DNA from: Clostridiales bacterium
GTDB taxonomy: Bacteria; Bacillota; Clostridia; Oscillospirales; Acutalibacteraceae
Length of the DNA stretch: 64,000 bases
Assembly: GCA_019422525.1 (NCBI GenBank)
Contig: JAHZDE010000003.1
Location: 124,001 to 188,000 of the forward strand
Reading direction: 5' to 3'
The translations under genes and the position numbers were made by a program. The notes under the pieces were generated by a model. It saw only the letters and a list, made by a program, of their open reading frames with translations, did not search any database and was not told where the DNA came from. Positions 24,427 to 32,630 of the stretch are shown here, one piece after another. Position 1 is the first letter of the stretch. Each line of letters opens with the position of its first letter.

Positions 24427-26877
24427 TTATAAAATACTATCCGGATTACAGTCGGCAAAAGCCGTAACCCGGGAAAATTCCTTTTGTTTTGCAAACTCCA
24501 GCAGCAGCCGCGCCACCATTTCCCGAAGGCGACGGTTATTCCGGCACTTCACAATCAGCTTATACCGGTACTTATTGCTCACCTTTGCCACCGAAGCGGG
24601 AGAAGGCCGCAGTACCCGCATGGGAAGTTCCGGATATTCGCTTCCCGCCATTTGTTGCAGACGGTTTAGCATCCAATAGCTTCCGTCATGTACAGCTGTC
24701 TCCTGCTCGCCTACAAAGCCGAAAATCAGAATATCCGAAAAAGGCGGATAGAGCATAGCATGACGGAACTGGATTTCGCTTTCGTAAAATGCGTCATAAT
24801 CCTGTCGGGCTGCCAGTCGGAAAGTGGGGTTTTCCGGAGTAAAAGTCTGGATAATCGCCGTGCCCGGATATTTTCCCCGGCCGGAGCGCCCCACCACCTG
24901 CGTAAGCAAGTCAAACGCCCGCTCGTTACTGCGAAAATCGTCATTGTATAGCATCTGGTCAGCGTTGAGCACACCTACCAGCGTCACATTTTCAAAGTCA
25001 AGTCCCTTGGCCACCATTTGGGTTCCCACAATTAAATCGTATTCTCCCCGGGCGAAGGCGCTCAGTTTTTTTTCATAGGCGTCTTTTGCCAGCGTACTAT
25101 CCGCATCCAGCCGCAAAATGGAGGCATCCGGGAGCAGCTCCTGCAAAGTCTCCTCTGCCCGCTGAGTACCGGAACCGGAATAGCGCACCTCTTGTTGATG
25201 GCAATAGGGACATTCAGTGGTAAACGGTACAGAATACCCGCAGTAATGGCATACCAACCGATGATTGGCAGCATGATATGTCATGGAAATACTGCAATGG
25301 GGACAGGTAATCACTTCTCCACAGGCCCGACAGGAAGCAAATGTATGATACCCCCGCCGGTTGAGCAGCAAAATCGACTGTTTTCCCTCTTCCAAATTCC
25401 GCTGCAACGCATTCATGAGAGGGGTGCTGAGAATGGAAGGGTTTCCTCTTTCCAGTTCTTCATTCATATCTACTACCTGTACCTCCGGCAGCTGTGCTTC
25501 TCCATACCGGGCTGTCAAGCCGTTGAGGGTATATCTTCCTTTTTGGGCCAAGAAAAAGCTCTCTACCGACGGGGTGGCCGAAGCCAGCACACACAGCCCC
25601 TTATGCCACGCACACCGGAATTTGGCCACATCCCGGGCATGATACCGGGGAGATGATTCGGATTTGTAGGTATATTCCTGCTCTTCATCCATAATCACCA
25701 GCCCCAAATCTTCAAAGGGCGCAAACACCGCAGAACGGGTTCCCACCGCAATGCGGGCTTTACCATCCCGGATGCGTTTCCACTCGTCCATCCGCTCCCC
25801 AAGAGAAAGGCCGCTATGAAACACCGCCACTCCCTGTCCATATCGTCGCTGGAATAGAGAAATGGTTTGGGGTGTCAGGGAAATTTCCGGCACCATCACA
25901 ATAACGCCCCGGCCTTGCCGGTATACTTCATCAATCAGGCGCATAAACACTTGGGTTTTTCCGCTGCCCGTAACCCCATAAAGAAGGGAAACACCCCCTT
26001 CTCCTTTTTGGTACTGCGCAAGCAGCCGCTCATAAGCCCTTTGCTGTTCATCCGTCAGACGGATTTCCCTTTCCGGTTCGGCCTGTACATGCTGACTGCT
26101 GCTTCGGTATACTTCCTGTTCAAACAGCTGAGCACCGCCTTTTTTTACCAGTGCCGTTACCACTGCCGGCGTCACACCGGTAAAATAGCAAACTTCCTTT
26201 ACCGATACAGGTCCCACCTCCAGCAGCACCTGATAAACTTCTTTTTGCCGGGCACTGAGTTTGACCCCAGCGGGTAGTTCTTCCACCGCCCGAGCCATAC
26301 GCACGGTGGCATCATTCATCTGACGGGAAACTTCATCGGAAAGAACCACGACTCCCTGCTTTTCCAGCTCCAAAAGAGCCGGACAATCCTCCGTCACACC
26401 GCATCTGGAAAGGAATTTTCCCAGCTCCGGCGGCTTTCGACAAGCTCGAAGTTGAGTAATCAGCTGCCACTGGGTATCCGTAAAGGCCTCTCTGTCAAAA
26501 TTGGTAAATTCCGGAGAAAAAGAAATCTGCCGGTATAAACGGAAATTCATTCCCGCCGGCAAAAACAGCTTTACCGCATCAAACAGGGTACAAAAATACC
26601 GCTCTTTGAGCCAGAATGTCATTTTTATAAATTCAGCTGACAGAAGTGGCTTCTCGTCCAATACCGATTGCAACGGTTTTAACTTATCATAGGAATATTC
26701 CGCTTCTGTCTCCCGGGACAAAATCATCCCTAACCGGCTTTTTCCCCCGGCGCCAAAGGGTACCATAACCCGGCATCCCGGCAAAGCACGAGCAGCCAAT
26801 TCTTGGGGAACCAGATAATCGAATGCTTTGTCGAAATGATATACGGCATTTTCCACCGCCACTTTGGCAATTTCCAA
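24427..26877 (-). CDS. priA: primosomal helicase PriA
   Basis: PriA restarts collapsed replication forks. This 816-residue protein has the N-terminal DNA-binding domain, a Walker A GVTGSGKTQVF, helicase motif II written DEEQEYTYK, and the inserted zinc-binding region with eight cysteines (CRACGEVITCPHC to CPYCHQQEV). Motif II in PriA is normally DEEH, so the histidine is replaced by glutamine here. The remaining helicase motifs, including the GTQMVAKG loop, are intact. It follows rpoZ after a 106-bp gap holding a hairpin; in Bacillus coaBC usually occupies this place. Confidence 0.96.
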   Translation of the reverse strand: MEIAKVAVENAVYHFDKAFDYLVPQELAARALPGCRVMVPFGAGGKSRLGMILSRETEAEYSYDKLKPLQSVLDEKPLLSAEFIKMTFWLKERYFCTLFDAVKLFLPAGMNFRLYRQISFSPEFTNFDREAFTDTQWQLITQLRACRKPPELGKFLSRCGVTEDCPALLELEKQGVVVLSDEVSRQMNDATVRMARAVEELPAGVKLSARQKEVYQVLLEVGPVSVKEVCYFTGVTPAVVTALVKKGGAQLFEQEVYRSSSQHVQAEPEREIRLTDEQQRAYERLLAQYQKGEGGVSLLYGVTGSGKTQVFMRLIDEVYRQGRGVIVMVPEISLTPQTISLFQRRYGQGVAVFHSGLSLGERMDEWKRIRDGKARIAVGTRSAVFAPFEDLGLVIMDEEQEYTYKSESSPRYHARDVAKFRCAWHKGLCVLASATPSVESFFLAQKGRYTLNGLTARYGEAQLPEVQVVDMNEELERGNPSILSTPLMNALQRNLEEGKQSILLLNRRGYHTFASCRACGEVITCPHCSISMTYHAANHRLVCHYCGYSVPFTTECPYCHQQEVRYSGSGTQRAEETLQELLPDASILRLDADSTLAKDAYEKKLSAFARGEYDLIVGTQMVAKGLDFENVTLVGVLNADQMLYNDDFRSNERAFDLLTQVVGRSGRGKYPGTAIIQTFTPENPTFRLAARQDYDAFYESEIQFRHAMLYPPFSDILIFGFVGEQETAVHDGSYWMLNRLQQMAGSEYPELPMRVLRPSPASVAKVSNKYRYKLIVKCRNNRRLREMVARLLLEFAKQKEFSRVTAFADCNPDSIL

Positions 26878-26920
26878 ATTCCCTCACCTGTTCTTCCCTG
26901 TCGCCTCTGAAAGATAAATG

Positions 26921-26949
26921 AAAACCCCTGCGAAAATTCTCCGCAGGGG
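26921..26949 (-). terminator. hairpin between rpoZ and priA (terminator or attenuator)
   Basis: CCCCTGCG (26925-26932) pairs with CGCAGGGG (26942-26949), and on the - strand the stem is followed by TTTTCATTT. It could end part of the transcript from yicC-remA-gmk-rpoZ before priA. The T run is short, so partial read-through is likely. Confidence 0.7.
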
Positions 26950-26983
26950 CCCTGCCGATACCCCAAAAGAGGCACCGTAAATC

Positions 26984-27298
26984 TTATTCCCCAGCTTCTT
27001 CCTCCGTATGGGATTCTTCCTGGGAAACAGTCTCCGTCTCTTCCGAAGAAGCTTCCTCCACAGCCGGAGCTGAAGCAGCAGCCTCTTCTTCCTCAGGTGC
27101 ATTCGGGTCGGGTTCAATAATAATACAACGATGATTGACAAAGTCCTGTACTGCCAGCTCTACCGGCTTCGGCACCAAAATGGTTTTGGTATCCTGTGCC
27201 TCCTGAGTGATCTGGCGGGCACGTTTGGCCACAGCTACCACCAGTGAATACCGGCTGCTGTGAGGACAATCAATAATATTAGCAGAAGGCTTAAGCAT
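26984..27298 (-). CDS. rpoZ: RNA polymerase omega subunit with acidic tail
   Basis: Omega helps assemble RNA polymerase by binding beta prime. The first 60 residues carry the family pattern (SRYSLVVAVAKRARQI). Residues about 68-104 are a low-complexity, Glu/Ala/Ser-rich tail that is much more acidic than the core and is common in omega extensions. The ATG at 27298 overlaps the gmk stop by 8 bases. Confidence 0.93.
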   Translation of the reverse strand: MLKPSANIIDCPHSSRYSLVVAVAKRARQITQEAQDTKTILVPKPVELAVQDFVNHRCIIIEPDPNAPEEEEAAASAPAVEEASSEETETVSQEESHTEEEAGE

Positions 27299-27899
27299 CG
27301 AGCAACACCCTTTCTACAATGGAACTGACGCGGGTAAAGCGGTGCTTTTCCGCGGCAATAATGGTTTTAATTTCTTCCACGGCCTGATCCACCGTGTCGT
27401 TGACTACCACATAGTCGTAGTCCTCTGCACAGTGAACTTCCTGACGGGCGGCTTCCAAACGGGCATCCACCACATCATCTCCTTCCGTACTGCGTCCGCG
27501 CAGACGGTTTTCCAGCTCTCGCATAGACGGCGGCAAAATAAAGATACTCACACATTCCGGCATAATCTGCTTTACCTGTGCGCCGCCCTGTACGTCGATT
27601 TCCAAAATGACATCCTGGCCATCCTGCAGCCAGCTCTCCACCGGGCCCTTCGGCGTGCCATAGCAGTTGCCCACATATTCGGCATGCTCCAGCATCTCGC
27701 CGCGCTTTACCAAACCATCAAACTCGTCCCGGCTGAGGAAAAAATAATCCTCTCCGTCCACCTCGCCGGGGCGGGGGGAGCGGGTGGTGGCGGAAACCGA
27801 CAGCTTCAGGCTCCGGTCATCATCCATCAGGCGCTTAATAATGGTTCCCTTTCCTGCACCGGACGGGGCAGAAAGTACCAGCAACAGTCCTTTATTCAT
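27291..27899 (-). CDS. gmk: guanylate kinase
   Basis: Gmk phosphorylates GMP to GDP. The 202-residue protein has the P-loop SAPSGAGKGT at residues 8-17, followed by the GMP-binding segments around TRSPRPGEVDGEDYFFLS. I set the start at ATG 27899, where GGAGG precedes; a longer frame upstream lies within remA. It overlaps remA by 8 bases and rpoZ by 8 bases, so the three are translationally linked. Confidence 0.97.
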   Translation of the reverse strand: MNKGLLLVLSAPSGAGKGTIIKRLMDDDRSLKLSVSATTRSPRPGEVDGEDYFFLSRDEFDGLVKRGEMLEHAEYVGNCYGTPKGPVESWLQDGQDVILEIDVQGGAQVKQIMPECVSIFILPPSMRELENRLRGRSTEGDDVVDARLEAARQEVHCAEDYDYVVVNDTVDQAVEEIKTIIAAEKHRFTRVSSIVERVLLDA

Positions 27900-28167
27900 T
27901 ATCCTCCAGCTCCTCTTCCGTAATATCGTCATCCCGGTCATTCAGACGGTTGGCCACAGTCTCCGGCTGCACTGCCGAAAGAATTACGTGGTCGCTATCC
28001 GTTACAATTACCGCCCGGGTGCGGCGTCCATAAGTAGCGTCAATCAGGGTACCTTTTTCCTTGGCATCCTGAATAATCCGTTTAATCGGTGCGGATTCCG
28101 GGCTGACAATGGCCACCAGCCGGTTGGCCGAAACCATATTGCCAAAACCGATGTTAATCAGCTTCAT
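27892..28167 (-). CDS. remA: RemA family biofilm-matrix transcription regulator (DUF370)
   Basis: A 91-residue protein beginning MKLINIGFGNMVSANRLVAI, which is the RemA/YlzA signature. RemA is an unusual DNA-binding protein that activates matrix and osmoprotection genes in Bacillus. The size and position between yicC and gmk are exactly as in Bacillus. The acidic end DDDITEEELEDNE is longer than in many homologues and overlaps the gmk start. Confidence 0.95.
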   Translation of the reverse strand: MKLINIGFGNMVSANRLVAIVSPESAPIKRIIQDAKEKGTLIDATYGRRTRAVIVTDSDHVILSAVQPETVANRLNDRDDDITEEELEDNE

Positions 28168-28187
28168 GCATCGTTCCTCCTGTGGAG

Positions 28188-29066
28188 TTATTCTATATTT
28201 TGAATCTGTTCGCGGATTTTTTCAATTTCCGCTTTGATATCCACTACCAGATAGGCAATTTGGGAATCCACGGTTTTCGAGCCAATCGTGTTGGCTTCAC
28301 GGTTCATTTCCTGTACCAGAAAATCGAGTTTTCTCCCAATCGGTTCCTGCGACTCCATCATTTCTTCCATTTGCTGGAAATGACTGCGCAAACGAACGGT
28401 TTCCTCTGCAACCGCTACCTTATCAGCAAAAATAGCCGTCTCTGTCAGCAGCCGCTGCTCGTCCACAGTGGTATCCCCCAGCAGTTCCTGAATTTTCTGG
28501 CGAAGCCTCTCCTGATATTCCATAACGGTTTCCGGGGAACGCTCTTCAATAGCTGCCACCAACTGGATAATCGTTTCTGCCCGGCCAAGGACATCCGCTT
28601 TCAGCCTTTCGCCTTCTGTTTCCCTCATATGCAGGAAACAATCCAAGGCCTCATCTGCCGCTTGCCGGACACTGTTCCACACAGCCTCTTCGTCTTCAGG
28701 AGCTTTGTGAACAGAAAAAATATCACTATACCGTGCCACCGTTGAAACGGAGATATCATCCCGGAGGCCATAGGTATCAGCCAGTTCCCGCAAAGCTTTT
28801 ACATACCCTGCGGCCAGAGGATGGTTTACCGTTACCTGCGCCTGGGCGCTCTCAAGAGCTTCTATGGAAATATAGGCATCCACCTTACCCCGGGCAATTT
28901 TCCCCTGCAAGTAAGATTTCATCTTCTCTTCCAAAAAGGAATACCCGCGGGTAGTACGGCAGGAAAACTCAAAATAGCGGTGATTCACCGACTTAATCTC
29001 TACAGTAACTGCACGGCCATCCACAATGGTTTCGCACCGGCCATATCCCGTCATACTGCGTACCAT
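28188..29066 (-). CDS. yicC: YicC/YloC family endoribonuclease
   Basis: A 292-residue protein with the N-terminal MVRSMTGYGRCE motif and a C-terminal segment (GRKLDFLVQEMNREANTIGSK) that are diagnostic of the YicC family. Members in E. coli and Bacillus act as RNases on small RNAs or mRNA, and the fold is a helical hexamer. It is the first gene of the superoperon. About 200 bases upstream are non-coding apart from the convergent-side hairpin at 29.2 kb, and I see no strong promoter match. Confidence 0.94.
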   Translation of the reverse strand: MVRSMTGYGRCETIVDGRAVTVEIKSVNHRYFEFSCRTTRGYSFLEEKMKSYLQGKIARGKVDAYISIEALESAQAQVTVNHPLAAGYVKALRELADTYGLRDDISVSTVARYSDIFSVHKAPEDEEAVWNSVRQAADEALDCFLHMRETEGERLKADVLGRAETIIQLVAAIEERSPETVMEYQERLRQKIQELLGDTTVDEQRLLTETAIFADKVAVAEETVRLRSHFQQMEEMMESQEPIGRKLDFLVQEMNREANTIGSKTVDSQIAYLVVDIKAEIEKIREQIQNIE

Positions 29067-29220
29067 ATGCTCATCTCAATTCCGTGTATAAATTCAGACC
29101 TTTTCACAGGTCACAAAACAGCAATTCTATTTTACCATCCTCACACCCGTAATGCAACCATACAGAGCGATTTTTAAAAAACCTCACAAAATTCGGCCAC
29201 AAATTCCTCACAAAATCAGT

Positions 29221-29270
29221 CAAGGGCTGCTGGCCGGCCCCGTTTTAGGGAATCCGGCTGGCAGCCCTTG
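29221..29270 (-). terminator. intrinsic terminator of the carboxyltransferase operon
   Basis: CAAGGGCTGC at 29221-29230 pairs with GCAGCCCTTG at 29261-29270, with further GC pairs inside. On the - strand, beyond the stem, the sequence becomes ACTGATTTTG, a weak T-rich end. It lies just after the OadA-type gene. Confidence 0.7.
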
Positions 29271-29291
29271 TGTCATATAGCTGAAAAGGAA

Positions 29292-30692
29292 TTACACAGG
29301 ATGCACATTGGCAGCAACGTCAGCATGCTTGCTGTCGACGCCGTATTTTGCGTCTCTGCGCTTTTTGAAGAAGTCCACAGCCACTTTGGGGAACTGTGCA
29401 TAGGAGAGAACATCTTCCTCCTGCTCCACCCACTGGGCGCACTCTTTGCGGAGGGTTTCCAGCTCGGGCTCCAGCAAATCAGCCGGACGGCAGGTAATGG
29501 GCTTCTCATCGCCGATAATCTTCTTCTGGAATTCGGGGTCAATCGGCACAGGAGTGGTGCCGTACTTACCGGCAACCAAGCCCTTGAACTCGTTGGTGCA
29601 CATCTTATAGCGCTCACCGGTAATGACGTTGAACACAGCCTGGGTACCCACGATCTGAGAGGTGGGGGTAACCAGCGGAGGATAACCAGCGTCCTTACGC
29701 ACACGCGGCACTTCTTCCAACACAGCGGTCAGCTGGTCGGCCTTGCCAGCCTGCTTCAGCTGGGACAACAGGTTGGAGAGCATTCCGCCAGGCACCTGAT
29801 AAATAAGAGCCTTCGCATCGGTTGCCAGCATCTTCGGATCCAGCAGACCTTCCTTAATATATTTCTCACGCAAGCCCATAAAGTACTCACGGATTTCGCT
29901 GAGGGCTCTCAGATCCAAGCCGGTATCATACTCGGTACCCTTAAGGGCAGCCACCATAGACTCAGTGGGAGCATGGGAAGTGCCCAGTGCCAGCGGGGAC
30001 ATAGCAGTATCAATCATATCAGCGCCAGCTTCGATGCCCTTGAGCAAGCACATGGAGGCCAGGCCGGAGGTATAGTGGGTGTGAATCTGCACAGGAATCT
30101 TGACGGCAGCCTTAATAGCCTTTACCAGAGCTTCGGTCTCATAAGGAGTCAGCAGAGCAGCCATATCCTTAATGCAGATGGAGTCAGCACCGGCATTCTC
30201 GATGGTCTTAGCATAATTCACATAGTATTCGTTGGTGAACACGGGGCCGGTGGTGTAGGAAATAGCAACCTGTGCATGGGCGCCTTCCTTCTTGGCGGCC
30301 TTGATAGCAACTTCCAGGTTTTTAATGTCGTTCAGAGCATCAAAAATACGGATGATGTCGATACCATTGGCAACAGAACGCTGTACAAAGTATTCCAGCA
30401 CATCATCAGCATAATGACGATAGCCCAGCATGTTCTGGCCACGGAACAGCATCTGCAGCTTGGTGTTGGGGCACATTTTACGGATGGTGCGCAGTCTCTC
30501 CCACGGGTCCTCGTTCAGGAAACGCAGGCAGGCATCAAAAGTTGCGCCGCCCCAGCACTCCAAGGAATAGAAGCCGATTTTGTCCATTTTGTCCAGAATC
30601 GGAACCATATCGCTCAGGGGCATACGGGTAGCCAGCAAAGACTGGTGTGCGTCACGCAGAACGGTTTCAGTAATCAGAATCTTCTTAGCCAT
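29292..30692 (-). CDS. biotin-dependent carboxyltransferase, OadA/transcarboxylase-5S type
   Basis: A 466-residue TIM-barrel protein of the pyruvate/oxaloacetate carboxyltransferase group. TETVLRDAHQSLLATRM opens the barrel; FRGQNMLGYRHYADD, the lysine in IKDMAALLTP (the carbamylation site) and the metal ligands in IHTHYTSGLASM are intact. It ends without a biotin domain, which is supplied by the separate gene upstream. That split and the neighbours match the 5S subunit of propionibacterial transcarboxylase or an oxaloacetate decarboxylase alpha chain lacking its biotin domain. No membrane beta subunit is nearby, so sodium pumping cannot be inferred here. Confidence 0.9.
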   Translation of the reverse strand: MAKKILITETVLRDAHQSLLATRMPLSDMVPILDKMDKIGFYSLECWGGATFDACLRFLNEDPWERLRTIRKMCPNTKLQMLFRGQNMLGYRHYADDVLEYFVQRSVANGIDIIRIFDALNDIKNLEVAIKAAKKEGAHAQVAISYTTGPVFTNEYYVNYAKTIENAGADSICIKDMAALLTPYETEALVKAIKAAVKIPVQIHTHYTSGLASMCLLKGIEAGADMIDTAMSPLALGTSHAPTESMVAALKGTEYDTGLDLRALSEIREYFMGLREKYIKEGLLDPKMLATDAKALIYQVPGGMLSNLLSQLKQAGKADQLTAVLEEVPRVRKDAGYPPLVTPTSQIVGTQAVFNVITGERYKMCTNEFKGLVAGKYGTTPVPIDPEFQKKIIGDEKPITCRPADLLEPELETLRKECAQWVEQEEDVLSYAQFPKVAVDFFKKRRDAKYGVDSKHADVAANVHPV

Positions 30693-30706
30693 AGTGCACT
30701 ACCCCC

Positions 30707-31093
30707 TTACTGGAGGGAAACGATGGCAGCGCCGGTATCAACGCTCTCACCCTTGTTGACATGAACAGCAGCCACGGTAGCATCGTGAGGAGCCATGATT
30801 TCGTTTTCCATCTTCATAGCTTCCAGAATTGCCAGCACATCGCCCTTCTTCACGCTGTCGCCAGCCTTCACATTGATGGACAGGATGGTGCCGGGCATGG
30901 GAGCAGCGATAACTTCAGCGCCAGCGGCAGGTGCCGGGGCAGCAGCGGGAGCAGCAGCCGGGGCGGGAGCGGCAGCAGGAGCTGCGGCCGGAGCCGGAGC
31001 AGCAGGGGCAGCAGCCACGGGAGCTGCACCATTAACTTCTTCCACCTGAACGTTATAAGCAACGCCGTTTACGGTAATTTTCAGATTTTTCAT
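30707..31093 (-). CDS. biotin carboxyl carrier protein (1.3S-like)
   Basis: A 128-residue carrier protein. Residues 1-20 are a short leader, about 22-60 an Ala/Pro linker made of repeated APAAAP units, and the C-terminal 70 residues a biotinyl domain with the biotinylation motif EAMKMEN. Its size and linker are those of the 1.3S subunit of transcarboxylase and of the gamma/biotin subunits of decarboxylases. The start is ATG 31093 after GGAGGAAG. It lies between the two carboxyltransferase genes and should shuttle CO2 between their active sites. Confidence 0.95.
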   Translation of the reverse strand: MKNLKITVNGVAYNVQVEEVNGAAPVAAAPAAPAPAAAPAAAPAPAAAPAAAPAPAAGAEVIAAPMPGTILSINVKAGDSVKKGDVLAILEAMKMENEIMAPHDATVAAVHVNKGESVDTGAAIVSLQ

Positions 31094-31139
31094 AGGTAAA
31101 ACTTCCTCCTGTTTCTGTTTCCAAATAGAGTAACCGGGA

Positions 31140-32492
31140 TTACAGCTGGATGTTGGCGTGCTTCTTGGGCAGGCGGCTTACGCGCTTGCCGGCGAGCATG
31201 TCCAGAGTAGCAACGACCTTACTGCGGGTTTCAGCGGGCTCAATGATATCCTCAATCAGTCCGTCGGCAGCAGCCTTAAAGGGAGTGCACTCGGTCTTTG
31301 CATATTCGGCAATCAGCTTTTTACGGTCTTCCACCGGGTTATTGGAACCTGCCAGCTTATCATTCCAAGCGAACATAGCGCCGGTTTCGGGAGCCAGCGG
31401 GGAAACCACTGCACAGGGCCATGCCAGCGTGACATCAGCATTAGCGCCGCGGCCAGCCACTGCAATATAGACAGCACCATAAGCATTGCCAGTAACCACA
31501 GCAACCTTTGCACAGGTTGCTTCAGAATAAGCGTTGGAAAGCTTTGCAGCCTCACGAACGGAAGCAAACTTGGTAGCGTTGACGACGCTCACCACCGGGA
31601 TAGCGAAAGCATCGCACATACGTACAAAACGGGCAGCCTTAGAGCAGGCATCGCCGTCAATTTCATTTTCATAGGCAACCAGGCCAACCGTTGCGCCGGA
31701 AACCTGTGCCAAACCGGTTACGGCATTGTCGCCGAAGCCCTTTTGCAGCTCAATAAAGCTTGCGTCATCCGCCACAGCGGCGATTACGTCGGCAGCAGAG
31801 GAAGAACAGGTCAGAGCAGCGCTGGTATTCTCTCCGAACATGTCGGTGATGGGTGCGCCGGAAAGGTTGTTGGAGGGCAGAGCGGTAATGAGAGCACGGA
31901 CCGTTTGAATAGCCTCATCCTCGTTTTCGGCAGCCACATGGCATACGCCGGCCTTAACAGCATCCTCGGGAGAAGAGCAGCAACCGCTGGTTTCCAGGGT
32001 CAGCTCGCCTTTGTCGGACATTACCAGAACATCAGCATTAGCTGCAATCATAGCAGAAACGCCGATGCAGGGGCCCAGCACCAGAGCAATCTGGGGAACA
32101 ACGCCGGAAAGGTTATTGCTGTGCAGCAGCACCTCACCGTAAGCTGCCATCATTTCTGCGCCCTCATTCAAACGTCCACCGATGGAATCATAAATGCCAA
32201 TCACCGGGGCTCCGGTTTTGACAGCCATCTCGTATACCTTTTTAATCTTGGAAGCCTGCGCCTTGGACATGGCGCCGCCGCAAACATCGGGGTTCTGTGC
32301 GAACACATAAGCCGGGCATCCTTCAATTGTACCAAAACCTGCTGCGGCCTCAGCAAAGCCGTCACCGGATTTTGCATAGGCGTCAATCTCGTTAAAAGTT
32401 CCTTCATCAAACAGCCGGGCGATACGGTTGTAGGCACCGGTGTTTTTCAGTGCGTCACGAGAAGCCCGCAGCATTTCATTGCCTGCGCTCAT
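31140..32492 (-). CDS. divergent acyl-CoA carboxyltransferase (MmdA/12S-like)
   Basis: A 450-residue carboxyltransferase with two crotonase-like halves. The N-terminal half carries GIYDSIGGRLNEGAEM and LGPCIGV, and the C-terminal half ends in KKHANIQL as in MmdA/PccB. It is about 60 residues shorter than the family norm. The second-half oxyanion segment, usually DVPGFLPG followed by a GG-HGAKL stretch, is here VNATKFASVREAAKL. The N-terminal segment usually has SGGAR and GPCAGG. The fold is clear, but the acyl-CoA specificity and even activity are uncertain. The start ATG 32492 follows GGAGG. It is the first gene of the operon. Confidence 0.85.
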   Translation of the reverse strand: MSAGNEMLRASRDALKNTGAYNRIARLFDEGTFNEIDAYAKSGDGFAEAAAGFGTIEGCPAYVFAQNPDVCGGAMSKAQASKIKKVYEMAVKTGAPVIGIYDSIGGRLNEGAEMMAAYGEVLLHSNNLSGVVPQIALVLGPCIGVSAMIAANADVLVMSDKGELTLETSGCCSSPEDAVKAGVCHVAAENEDEAIQTVRALITALPSNNLSGAPITDMFGENTSAALTCSSSAADVIAAVADDASFIELQKGFGDNAVTGLAQVSGATVGLVAYENEIDGDACSKAARFVRMCDAFAIPVVSVVNATKFASVREAAKLSNAYSEATCAKVAVVTGNAYGAVYIAVAGRGANADVTLAWPCAVVSPLAPETGAMFAWNDKLAGSNNPVEDRKKLIAEYAKTECTPFKAAADGLIEDIIEPAETRSKVVATLDMLAGKRVSRLPKKHANIQL

Positions 32493-32572
32493 TATTGTTC
32501 CTCCATTTCTCGCTTTAAGTATTAAGGACAAAGTGCAGGGCACAAGTCCTGAATCATTACAATACATCGATT

Positions 32573-32601
32573 ATTATAATCCATCCACACTTGATTGACA
32601 A
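32573..32601 (-). promoter_or_regulatory. SigA-type promoter of the carboxyltransferase operon
   Basis: On the - strand TTGTCA (32596-32601), a 17-base spacer and TATAAT (32573-32578) form a near-consensus promoter 81 bases upstream of the start codon. Confidence 0.88.
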
Positions 32602-32604
32602 GTG
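32588..32604. promoter_or_regulatory. inverted repeat over the -35 box, candidate operator
   Basis: CACTTG (32588-32593), ATTGA and CAAGTG (32599-32604) form a perfect inverted repeat that covers the -35 box of the promoter, suggesting a repressor or activator site. No regulator gene is adjacent. Confidence 0.55.
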
Positions 32605-32630
32605 GTAATTGTGAAAAAATTAGCAACGTC

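Noticed and set aside
29268..30764. 498-codon open frame on + opposite the OadA-like gene
   Set aside because: Shadow of the conserved carboxyltransferase; no start signal or motif.
30868..31062. Repeat-like GC stretch in the biotin carrier gene
   Set aside because: It encodes the Ala/Pro linker between leader and biotinyl domain, a normal feature, and is not a DNA repeat family.
31158..32525. 455-codon open frame on + opposite the MmdA-like gene
   Set aside because: Antisense shadow, with composition fixed by the real gene's codon bias.
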